Shown: piece by piece, positions 11,111-22,400 of the stretch
How the letters are laid out: each line of letters opens with the position of its first letter
Position numbering within the stretch: the first letter of the stretch is position 1
Assembly (NCBI GenBank): GCA_012064415.1
Contig: SSNU01000100.1
Coordinates: forward strand, 1 to 64,000
Origin: Gyrodactylus bullatarudis
Lineage: Eukaryota > Platyhelminthes > Monogenea > Gyrodactylidea > Gyrodactylidae
Direction: 5' to 3'
Length of the DNA stretch: 64,000 bases
Position numbers and translations under genes: made by a program
The notes under the pieces: generated by a model
Told to the model about the DNA's origin: nothing
Database searches by the model: none
Seen by the model: only the letters and a program-made list of their open reading frames with translations

Positions 11111-12330
11111 CTATATTTAGGATGTGTAATAAGTCTTGAATTATTGATTTATTATGAGTAATAATTTATGACCTATGATCTGAAAGCAGTATTAATAGAA
11201 GAATTTCCAAGTTTTGAAAATACAAGTTCAAAATTTATTTGACTAACTTATAATATTCAAAAATTTGGCATAATTTTTACCCTCTATTATCTTTAGAATG
11301 ATAAGTCTGATTTCAAAACCTAATTCAGATTCAGAATCAGAGTAATTATTTTGATTACAAATTTTCTAATTTTGGTAATGAAAAATACAGTTTTGGAGTG
11401 CGAGAATATGCACACCCCGATATTACAAATAGAAAATAAGAGTTCTTATTCAAAATCTACGAAGAAGTAAGCCAAATACATTCAAAATTCACTTTACTAG
11501 TTTTTGGTCTCAGTAGAGATTGTTTCTCCTGATTCAACCAGTGCCACTAAACTCCATTAAATTCGTTGATTATGTAATCGTTCGTTATTCACTACAGAAA
11601 ATATTGAAAACAAAATTCGAAAATTTTAATATTTGTCCTACTTTTTACTAGATTTCCAATAAGAACTCTATTTATTTGCACATTCTCGAACACCAAAACT
11701 AATTCACAACTCTACATTTATTGATAGATGAAATTTCGATCCATTCGATGTTAACTGATTCTTTTGAAACAAAACATTCATAAATTTTCAATAAATAATT
11801 CAAAACCATTTAAATTTGAAAATTTACAAATCGTATTTTTAGAAAGATTAAATGAAAAAGAAAACAAGATAAAAACTCCGTTTTATTGAATGTTATTTAT
11901 TCTCTTTTGGAAATAGGGATTCAATTAATAACATGGCTCAGTTTCCATCGACTAATGTGGTGGAATAATAATTGTCTGCTCCAGTTTACTCACTCTTTGA
12001 AAGTATCCTCTTGTTCTCTCTCTAAACAATTTTTTTAGATTTTCTCTTTTTTTTATTTTTGAGTGAATTCCCCTGTACACTTAGACAATCAGGTGTAGAT
12101 GATTAAATCACACTTGAATTAATGCAAATGTTACAGAGAGAGTGAGGAGTAAAGCAGGAAGAAAAACAGAATACTTAATTAGTTAATATAGGAAAAAATC
12201 TATTTCGATCAGAGAGACAAAAGAAGGCACTTGAAAAGAATACTTATTGAGCAATCTAAAATTTAATTCAACACTAATTGCTAATAGAGCCTCAGAAAGT
12301 GTAAAAATGCTTATTTGCTATAGATTAGAG
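11111..12330. other. AT-rich sequence without recognisable genes
   Basis: No supported coding exon or bounded element was seen. Confidence 0.35.
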
Positions 12331-12480
12331 TAGGCCAAATTTTTCAACTTTTCCCGTACGTATTCGAGTCTGTTCTGATATACAAAATCTCAATTGAAAA
12401 TGAAAATTTTTGAACACGCGTCAAGATTTTTTCAATGAATTGTACAAAGGATAATAGAAATTTTTTTTTCGACACTTTTC
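12330..12480. repeat. Dispersed repeat family C copy
   Basis: Contains GAGTAGGCCAAATTTTTCAA, then GATATACAAAATCTC and TTTTTGAACACGCG, shared with 57396-57640 in a Neuroglian intron and with the patch at 58691-58812. No ORF; boundaries uncertain. Confidence 0.6.
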
Positions 12481-14390
12481 AATACATTTTCCCTATCCAC
12501 TTTCAAGCAATCGCACAAGTAATTTTTAATAAATATATATTTAAAAAAATATATATTTTTAATAAATAAGGTGAATTTAGTCAATTCTAATAAAATAACT
12601 TTTGGTCCAACTTTTTTCGGGAAGATTGATAAACAAGTTATTCAATGGTGTCTATCTTTTATTTATGGGATCCTTAAAATTTTCAGGTTGAATATTTTGG
12701 CCCACATATGGCCATGGAGCTGAAAGGGTTTTGATGCTCTACCAATTTTATCATCAGATATCTGAAAAGTAGCACAAGTAGTTTTTTATTTGTTAATTCA
12801 AATTGGATGATTTAACCAGATAATCTGAATGAATGAGAAAAAGTAATGATTTTTCAAAATGATTTTTAAATTGAGAAATTGAATATTTCGGACATTTTTG
12901 GATTTTTTTTATTTCTACAGAATAAAAAGTTTGAATCCTCTTTTTCGGGAGCTGTGGGAATATGAAATATTTAAAATCCTCATGAATTCATTGAAAAAAG
13001 TAAGAGAGACTAGAAATAGTATTACGCAGTTACAGTTACAAGTGAAAGAAATAATTTCCTTCTTTCTTTTAGTTTCAGCAGAGAAAATAATCCTGATTCA
13101 CTATTCCAAAATTTTTATATTTTCTTACTCACTTGAAGAAGTCAGATATGAAGCTCTTTATTTCGACATTTAGATAATATGAGGATAAAATAAGAGTAAT
13201 ATCTTTTACTCATTTCTCAGAGTAAAAATTGGTTAATGTTCATTATCTTTCAGTTCAAAATATCGCACAAGAAAGTGTTATGTTTCACTGGTGGAACAAT
13301 GAGACATGAAGGGTTAATGTAAACCTAATTAACATGAAGAGGGAATTCATTAATTTTACACTAAACTCAATATTTTTGTCCGGATAGCCTGCCAAAATTT
13401 CGAAAAGGCAATTTTCAATCCTATCCTTTTTAGCAACTTATTATTACTCGATTCTAGACTCATGGGGATTTATTATTATTCATCTAAAACTCAGAAAATA
13501 CTTCGTTTACCTCTCATTCGATAAAAAATTTATCAATCCCCTGGAATACGCAAATACCTTGGCTTTATCTTTACCAGACTTTCTGGAGAAAAAAAATTGA
13601 GTTTTTCGTCAAAGTAGTAAATTATCTACTTGATTTATCCTGGATTAAATTGATATTTTTTCCAAGTTATGAGAACCAAAATATGAGATACCCTTTTAAC
13701 GATCAAGTCTCTGATATGTTCTTCCAGTAAAAGATGAGAACTCAACAAACTAATTAATTCTTGTAAGAGGAATCCTATCATGCAAATAGTCAATCGGAAC
13801 AAATTTCTACTCTCTGAATACGTATTTTTATCACTATATAACGATTGAATATTTTTTACTAGGATCAGAATTTTAATTTGGACAAGAAAACTCAAAGAAA
13901 CAACAGAAGGAATTCAAAAAAAATAATCTGTAAAATTTTTCAAAGATTTTTTAAAAATGGCTACGCTATTGTTAGTCGGGTATTTTTCTCATCATATAGT
14001 TCCCACACTTCTAATCTATAGCAAAGTACACATTTAAACTTCTAAATTTGATTTGAAAACAAGAGTTGAATAATTTTACAAAAGAAATTCAAATAGTCAG
14101 CAAGACAGCTACTTTTTGAATTCCATAATGAAATGAGCCTCATGGTTGTCGCAATAGAAATCAGACTCCATTTTTTTCAATTTTTGAGTTAGAAAAATCT
14201 GTTTATTCCAGATATTTGCGTCGATTAAATACTGTTTGGTCAGAGAAGTTCAGTTTGATGATTAGAAAATTTAAAACGTTTAAAATCGTAAAAGATATAT
14301 ATTTGCACCAAATGAACATTTCTAAAAGAATCGTCACTTTAAAAATGATCAGAGTTAAATAATTCAATGGAATAGTAAAAGTTTCCAGCT
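12481..14390. other. Non-coding or unresolved sequence
   Basis: Open frames near 12898-13173 and 13635-13895 show no recognisable domain and have biased AT-rich codons. About 13325-13400 resembles a foldback family B end (CCTAATTAACATGAAGAGGG). Nothing else supportable. Confidence 0.3.
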
Positions 14391-14394
14391 GAAA

Positions 14395-14605
14395 AAAGCA
14401 CCGAAACTCTCCAATAAATGGCAGAAATTGAGAGAAAAGTGAAAAAAACTCACATATGTCATGGTTGTTGAAGATTATAGGAATAGTTTTCTGATTAGGT
14501 TTTAATTGATTGATAAAGAATTTCTCTTTTGGTCATACATCTTTGCTGTCATACCCAGAGATTTTATAATATAAAACTGAAAAATTCGAAATTGAAGCTT
14601 GATTC
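14395..14605 (-). pseudogene. Penelope-like element fragment
   Basis: DNA-level relative of 3600-3800: both share GAAGATTATA, then a TTGATTGAT(A/G)AAGAATTTCTC stretch and a TTTGCTGTCAT segment in the same order. At 3.7 kb that stretch encodes the KEKFFINHFKPNLC end of a GIY-YIG domain. This copy has further stops and is not functional. Confidence 0.55.
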
Positions 14606-16220
14606 ACTTTAAAATTGAGATTTTTGTAAAAATTATAAATTCACATTTTCATATTAATCAGCTTTTAAATTTAAATTTTTAATCTGTGGAAACTCAAATC
14701 AAGGATAAAAACATATTAAATACTCACTGAAGCATCGCTAAAATTCCTGCGATCCAGTAGATTTTACATCCAGGAAACATTGCTGTATTTTGGGATTCTT
14801 TCCATACTCACAAGAATTTCTAATAGAGATCCAAGTTAACTGTAAGACTATTGGCTTTAACTTGATTGGCCAATGGAAAACGAGAAAAAACTTGGGTTTC
14901 ATAACCAAAACACTATCAGGGAAGCATTTCTCCTCTCCAGCGGTAGCCTGAAAATATTATTTTTTATAAATAAATAGGAACAAGAAAAATTGACAGATTA
15001 TAGAAGTTTTCCTTTTATTAAAAGAATGTCAAAAGTTTTTTATCTACTTGATCAGATTTATTTTTCTTCCTACCTGTTTAGCTTTTTTCAGCTTATAAGG
15101 ATTACACAGAGTTATTCGATGTAAATTTTTTAACAGAGAAAATCTCTTCCTGTCCCAAACCCAAATTAGAAAATTCACCTGAACCTAATCTGTATTGTAT
15201 TTTGATGTTTAATGTAATTTTCTATAAAGAAGTATAAATATTCAATTTATTCATGAATTTTAGAAAAATCACTATTTCGATCACTTTTTTGAAGCTTAAT
15301 GTCTGAGAATTTGTGAAGAATCAAAATATAATTCGTTGAAATATCTTTATCTGACCGTTAAAGTCTTAAAATCAACGAATTTTTGATCTTTTTCGGATTT
15401 ATTTTGATCTCCTGCCTTAAATAATGACTAATGGTAAAATCTAATTCGATTTTTGAAATCCTTACGAAAAATTAAATTTATAGGTCTTATTTTCTGATAT
15501 CCATGAGTTTCGCAGTGCACTGTATCTACATATTTCCATATTTATCTATCTATAATGTGAATAAAATCTTTCAAACGAAAAAAAAACTAAAATAATCTAG
15601 ATTATTATCCGAGCACTAGTATTCGTGGCAATTTTTCACTTCAATCGAACTCACTGAATTGCTTGATAAAAATACAACATTGATGGGAACATGTGGACGA
15701 ATTGGAAAATATTTACCACTTTCTTAGATATAGGAAAAAGAATAACAAGCCTGTTATTTTGCCGTCCTTTTTACATCAACGAATCTGGAGTTCAGATACT
15801 AAATGATGAAATATGATGATCTAGACCCATCGGTGAGAAATTATTCTTGCAGAAGAGTAACTTGAAGGTGGTCACTAGCAATATTTTACAACATGATTGA
15901 TATAGCAGTTTATAATGCTTATAAAGCGGTAAGAAGATTTCTGGGAGAGTTGTACTTTGATATGACAAAACCAAATCAAAAAAGAAGTCTATTAGAAGCA
16001 GAAAAAACCAAAAAATTAAATCATCATCTGTATGTAAAAATAGACCATGTAATAAACGTTATTTGATTTTATTTAGTGCAGTTTTGTCTCAGTTTTGGTC
16101 TATGAGAAATCACACATCCCAATGAAAAATAGATTTTTTCCCATCTTCATATGCCTACTTAAAAGTAGAGAAAACACTTTTAAATAATATTTTTTGACCA
16201 AAATTTCACTTTTTTAGTTT
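14606..16220. other. No recognisable genes; possible foldback scraps
   Basis: About 14600-14670 resembles a foldback terminus (ATTTTTGTAAAAATTATAAA). The rest shows only short, domain-free open frames. Confidence 0.3.
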
Positions 16221-16224
16221 TTTT

Positions 16225-16735
16225 GTCTCAATTTGAAGAGAATTTTCTCCTGCTTCGATCAGTACCACTAAGCCTTATTGAATTCGAAGAAAACAGTTGC
16301 CTGATTACCTCAAGAATATGTTGAGCTTGCTGACTCGAAGTCATGCTAGTGTTAAGAACGAACGAAGGTTTATTGGTGAATAAAGCTTTATTTTCGTCGG
16401 TTCTCCTCAGACCAAACTCCGACTTGAGATACATTTATATACAATGTATGTTATGCATGTAAGTTTAAGAAAAATTAAAAAATCTGACCAAAAGCAATTA
16501 TTGATCCAAGATTGACCAATGGGAGTTGAATGTGATCCTACTCTTGGGACTGTGAGGAATACATCTATTGTCTGATTGTTTAGAAATTTGGTTACTAGGG
16601 TGTTGTGAGTCGGATTCATTTGATGATTTGCAACTAGAGGAGGAGTTAATATCAACTGATGTTGAGGTTCGAGTTTTTGCCAATATAGTTGGTGGGTCAT
16701 CGTTTGATCCATTTATTTGTGTAGAGATGAACATT
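16225..16735 (-). pseudogene. Penelope-like element 3' end, second copy
   Basis: The minus strand reads NNQTIDVFLTVPRVGSHSTP, paralogous to the plus-strand copy at 4.57-4.75 kb, followed by the same UTR with a family B hammerhead. The N-terminal side is Ser/Thr/Asn-rich and low complexity (SVDINSSSSCKSSNES). GIY-YIG and RT domains are absent, so this is a 5'-truncated insertion. Confidence 0.55.
16368..16425 (-). ncRNA. Candidate hammerhead ribozyme, family B
   Basis: Reverse complement shows CUGAGGA (16404-16410) and GAAA (16392-16395). Stem III is the exact palindrome AAUAAAGCUUUAUU. Cleavage triplet UUC, ending at 16378. Stem I pairs UUGGU (16411-16415) with ACCAA (16373-16377). The palindrome is perfect where the 4.8-kb copy has one mismatch. 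Stem II is weak, as in the other copy. Confidence 0.55.
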
Positions 16736-16859
16736 GGACCGCTCTCGGATTGATTTGTATCAACTGATGTCCATAATTCCTCGAAAACAATGGAATTGTC
16801 TAAAATTTAATATGTAATAGTATAATCTGTTTCTCCGTCTAATTTAGATCTCGAGATCC

Positions 16860-17045
16860 ACCCTCCCAATTTCAAGTCATAAGAAATTTTCAACTCAAAG
16901 TTCCAAAACATTTCAATTAGCCGCCAAAATTACATAGAAAAGTGGATTTCAAAAAATCTTTATCAAATCCGTCTTCTTGATGAACAAATAGAGTTTTTCG
17001 TAAAAATCATATGTATTCCCAACTTCTTATCAACCAATTTTATAT
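16860..17045. repeat. Foldback MITE family A fragment
   Basis: Carries CAACTCAAAGTTCCAAAA, then AAAAAATCTTTATCAAA and GTAAAAATCATATG in the order of the right arm of family A copies. The left arm is missing. Confidence 0.5.
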
Positions 17046-18900
17046 TCCTATAATTATGTGAACATCTATTTTTTATTGTTGCAGCTATCTTTAGCTAATT
17101 TCCCAATATAAATCGGGAAAAAATTGTTAATTTGGAATTTATGTTCCTCGTGCATGAAAACGTCTTTATACAGTTATTTAAGCCAGGTTCCATCATAAAT
17201 TCTGTTTCATAGATATAATTATTCAATCAATAAAATTTACCAAAAGTATAAATATACAATATCAGTTTAGAAGAAAGAAAAGACAATACAATTAAATTTT
17301 GAACTCACTATTGACACTATTCTTACACATTAGATACAGTTGGAACCGAAATTCGATGGCCACTCCAGTCCGAAGAAATTAGAGCGTAATATATCGCGAA
17401 AAGTATAAGAATAAATCAAACTTTTACAAGGAATTCATTGGTGCATGCAGTTTTCCGTTTAACTCGTGTTTTTAGAAGTACAAAAAATTGAGTTTTTTAA
17501 GCTTTATTGCCAGTTTCAGAGAGGTTTTAGAGAGTTTAAAAGCATCTGAGTATATAAAAAACAAGTTACTTTTTCATAGGAACATTGAAGTTTCTCTTCA
17601 AAGGCACTCTAAAAAAACCTGTACCTTTTCCATGTCTAATGAGACTTATAGCTATAAGTAGAGCATCAAAAGATAGGACGCTAAAACCAATCATCAAGGC
17701 TGATAGTTGACTAATGGGGAGGCTTCTTCCTATCGAAATACTTAGGCATTATTCAAAATCATTTAAAAGTTAAAAAAATATTTCATTGAATATTATTTCA
17801 ATATATAATTTTGGTAATCTTGAATCATAATGATTCCATTCAAGAAACAATAATAATTCATCATACCCAATAGAGATAGATGAAATTTTAATACCGCTCC
17901 TATCGCATAAAGTCGGTCTTCGCATATGCCGAAACCAAGAAACTATCAATTCTTCAACAGAATTGAAGACAAAAAAAATTTAAAAAATAAATTTAATTTA
18001 AGATTAAAAATATGATAGCAAATATCAAGCGCTAAAATTGCCTTATTAAGATTTACGAAAATCAATTTTCTCTATTTAAATTTCGCGCACTTTATGTGAT
18101 CAAAATATTTTATCTAAATCAAAAGCACCAAAAAAGTAGGAATTTTGATCAGTAAATTATTTTTAAAAACAACAGCAATTTGGTTGAACCTGCGAATTTT
18201 CTTTCCAAAAAGAATAAAACCATGAAACTCTAGAATTTCATTGTCAACATAATTAATTTTTATTAGAAATTTTCTAAGCTCAAAATTTTGATGAATTCCA
18301 TTCTGAAATAATTGTGAATGGTTTTTATCTTTCTCACTAAGCTCTGTTTATTGTCACTGTTCTTAAAAGGACTCATATAAATATATCTTTCCGAAAATTT
18401 TTTCAATGGGCTTACAAATTCGAAACATAATAAACGTATTTTTTTATTCTCCGCAGATAAATACTTGAAAGAAATAAACACTTGAAAATATTCATATTGA
18501 TAGAAAATAGGTCTTAAATTTTATTTTTCATGCCAATCAAATACCCTTAGAAATAAAGTAATAGTAATATAAACCCTTTTTAAGACATTCCGTTCTGCAG
18601 TGGATGAGACGCTTGCGCTCAAAATCCACTTTAAATAAATATTTTTTTTCTTTATAAGAACTACTTTCAAGTATAAGCATGATAGAATAAAAGTAAAGTA
18701 AAATAGGTAAAGAGCTTGATTTTCAAAAATATCACACTTTTCTATCACGAACTCAATGAATTTTTATAGATTTATAATTAGCTCGTTGTATTTCTAGTAA
18801 GTTTTTATGGTCATTCTCGCAATCATATAACCTTCTCACTCTTTTTTTCCCTATAGAAGATCATAAATTTTCATCTAAGCTTGATGTCATGAACCTTCTA
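17046..18900. other. No recognisable genes
   Basis: AT-rich, with short open frames without domains or splice support. Confidence 0.3.
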
Positions 18901-18912
18901 AAATCTCTCATT

Positions 18913-19125
18913 TTACAAATCATCATAGTCAATAAGCAGTCGCAAATCAATGCTAGCAAGAAACTTAGCTATCTTAGACCTGCCAAAAACTTTCATTAAG
19001 CCTGTATGGGTATTGAGCAAGTAAGAAGAGTAGATGTATTGGGCCTGGACTTTATTAAGTTGGGCGTACGATAATACCTGGCTCATGGGTAACAAGATAA
19101 ACAACAGATTAATAATACAAATCAT
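18913..19125 (-). CDS. Possible small secreted protein (70 aa), unrecognised
   Basis: The open frame starts with a signal-peptide-like stretch, MICIINLLFILLPMSQVLSY, then a polar 50-residue region ending LRLLIDYDDL. There are no cysteines after the signal, no dibasic processing sites apart from a GRSK, and no family was recognised. It lies on the same strand as, and about 315 bp beyond, the last exon of the M13 gene ending at 19440. It could instead be a first exon of a larger gene, or chance. No promoter or polyadenylation evidence was weighed. Confidence 0.25.
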   Translation of the reverse strand: MICIINLLFILLPMSQVLSYAQLNKVQAQYIYSSYLLNTHTGLMKVFGRSKIAKFLASIDLRLLIDYDDL

Positions 19126-19439
19126 GTAGGTCTTTTAAAGGAAATGCTTGGCGTATATCCAAACATCACAACACAGCCAAAGATAAGCTGAGAACTAAAA
19201 AATCGTTATTCAGTCTTACTGTATAAATAAAGATGCCATAAATCAAGAACCATAAAAGAAATTCCGCCTCCTTAGTAAAACCGTACATGTTAAATGGAAT
19301 TACTGTAGCTAGACATTGTCCAAAACAGGTTAAAATAATGAATCAAATAAGGAAATATCCTCATGAATCAGTTAATTATATTGATTATATTGAAAATATC
19401 CATCTAGTAGGTTCATTAATCCAGGATGGTAACAAATCT

Positions 19440-22400
19440 TTATTTGAATATTGATCCACATATTTTCTCTGGAATGGGACAATTGAATTCTTTCAGAAAT
19501 TCAATGTCATTCGACATGACAGCGTTCAACCTGAAAGAGAAAATATTCATGAATTTGAATTGAAATATAGACTCGAGACAACTCATGAAATGATTCATTT
19601 CTTGGCCGGTTTTTGTTGACCAATGATATTCATATATTTTCTCGACCAATGAGATTGAAGATATGATGAATATTTTACCTATTTCATAAACCCTTGAAGA
19701 CAGACTATTTTAGCAAATATTTTTGAAAAAGCTTGGAACTACTTTTCTAACGAAAAAAACATTAATTTAATTAAGGAATAAATGAGTTCCCAGGGTTTAA
19801 CCTAAAGTCTTTAGTAAATTACATATAAAGACAAGTTTTGACGTAATATTAAAATTTTCTTTTTTGCTGATCGTTGAATTAAAAATGCACACTGTCATTC
19901 TGACTATCAAGAGTAACACGATTTACGGTAACTATAATCTGTTTAAAATATCATAAGAATCTTCTGATTTATCAATCTGAACTTAATATAGTAGAAATGT
20001 TACGTCTCATTTTTTATCTTTTGGTTTTTCAGCTTTTCAACAAGTTTAAAGCCATCAATCAAATCCATCTATCTATTTTGTATTTTAGAGGTAGATGAAA
20101 ATTGTCTTATGAGAAAAAATCGACGCGGGTCTTTAGGTTTCCAATAGATCGTAGTCTTAATTCTCGAAATGGCTTGATTTTACATCAAAATATTGAATCC
20201 TCTTTCTATAATCTTTCAATTTCAAAACTATTTAATAAAATTTAAATGATTGTTCCAAAAAAAGGCTAATTTAAAAAAGTAAACAAATTTCGTGTTTAAA
20301 TTCATTCAAGTGTAAACTCTGAACATTTGGTACCAATTCAAAAATATAATTTTATATATCCCAAGTTTTTTTCTAAGCGGTTGAGTTCTATCAGCTTAAA
20401 TTATGCAAAAAGTGTTTTTCGGTAGCTTAGATAGTTGAAATGAGTTAATGATACAAAAAATATTTATTGAAAATCTCTATAAAATAAATCAAATCAGATT
20501 CCAAATCTATTAACATAATCAAAAAAGTTCATGTGTGCAGGAATAGAGCTTCTACTTCCAACAACACTTCCAAATTTTCGAATTTTCGTATTCCTTCTGC
20601 TGCATTTTTGATGTCCCCGATGAGTCTTTCAATGCCTTGCGTGTTGGAAGGAAAATCAGGTAACAAAAAAATTCTCTGTCCATAAAAGTTTACATCACAA
20701 AGTGGGGGGAAACAAAAGGGTGTCTGGTTGAAATAAATTATCTCTGAGTAATGATTGGCTTCAAAAATTATTGCTGGCTTTTGGTACGGTCGAAGGCCGG
20801 CTGAAGCATTCTGAAGATGACCTAAAGCAATTTGCCTAAGGTCAGGATCTTCCTCATTCATCAGTGACAAAAGGATATTTTCAGGGTGGGCCACAAAAGA
20901 ATTTGTTCTTAGAGATTCTTTTGCAATGTTCCTGATTTGATGGATTCGGAATCTTCTGATGTGGCGCATTATGTTGAAAAATACTCTAGGAGCTTCAACA
21001 ACACTTGTCTTATGTTTTGCTTCAAACCACGACGGAACATAAACTTTCATCACGAATTGCGCTAAAGCATAGAGCTTAACCTCAGGAGGATTTTTCGATA
21101 CATAAAGGCGCAAAATTCTGCTGGCCGTAATGGTCCAACGTGCCATGTAAATAGTTCCAATAGAATTCTTCTTGATGTATTCAATTAACATTTGATTTCC
21201 TTCAGGACCTATTAATAAATAATTATGAAAATCATCTTATTTAGCAAAAAATCGGAGTGAACAAATAGAGATTTAACTCTTATGAGCCCAGAATAAAAGC
21301 ATATTTCTATAAAAACAGAAGATAATAAAAAGTTTCAAATAATAATAGCAAAAATAGTAATAATCTCTTGCAAATTAATAGTATAACAAATTTTTCAATT
21401 AATTAAAGACTCACCTCGGTTAATCAGTTGGGCTATTCTGTATAAATACTGTTGTTCATGTCCCAGTTTCAGAATAGATGCCTCAGCTAAAGGATATAAC
21501 TCTGTTTCGATCCTGATAAATTCAACTACGGGATATTCTTTTGTTACTGCATTAAGTTGTACGCNNNNNNNNNNNNNNNNNNNNNNNNNNNNNNNNNNNN
21601 NNNNNNNNNNNNNNNNNNNNNNNNNNNNNNNNNNNNNNNNNNNNNNNNNNNNNNNNNNNNNNNNNNNNNNNNNNNNNNNNNNNNNNNNNNNNNNNNNNNN
21701 NNNNNNNNNNNNNNNNNNNNNNNNNNNNNNNNNNNNNNNNNNNNNNNNNNNNNNNNNNNNNNNNNNNNNNNNNNNNNNNNNNNNNNNNNNNNNNNNNNNN
21801 NNNNNNNNNNNNNNNNNNNNNNNNNNNNNNNNNNNNNNNNNNNNNNNNNNNNNNNNNNNNNNNNNNNNNNNNNNNNNNNNNNNNNNNNNNNNNNNNNNNN
21901 NNNNNNNNNNNNNNNNNNNNNNNNNNNNNNNNNNNNNNNNNNNNNNNNNNNNNNNNNNNNNNNNNNNNNNNNNNNNNNNNNNNNNNNNNNNNNNNNNNNN
22001 NNNNNNNNNNNNNNNNNNNNNNNNNNNNNNNNNNNNNNNNNNNNNNNNNNNNNNNNNNNNNNNNNNNNNNNNNNNNCTTACAGAACATGTAAGTTTCCGG
22101 CATACGGAATTTATTATAATTCCTATGTGGGCTACCTTCAGGGGATTCTTCATCAAATGGAGGGTCGTTATTCTCATTTTGAATAGTAACATCACTATTT
22201 TGGGTATTGTTGGTGATGTTGAGCGTATTCGGTCTTGAAGCATTCATCAGATCTGTGTCTGGGGACTCCTCAATTTCAGGAAAGGCCTCTTGAATTCTTT
22301 GTCTATCATTTTCAGCCTGGGCAATAGAGGCCTTATAATCATCAATAGTCATACGTCTGTCTGATGATTGGTCTTTCAAGAATTCCTTGGTCAGATGATG

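Noticed and set aside
12898..13173. 91-codon plus-strand open frame
   Set aside because: Composition follows the AT-rich background; no domain or splice context.
18590..18640. tRNA-like stretch with a TGGATGAGACGC...GCTCAAAATCCA hairpin
   Set aside because: No consistent acceptor stem, D-arm or T-arm could be folded around it.
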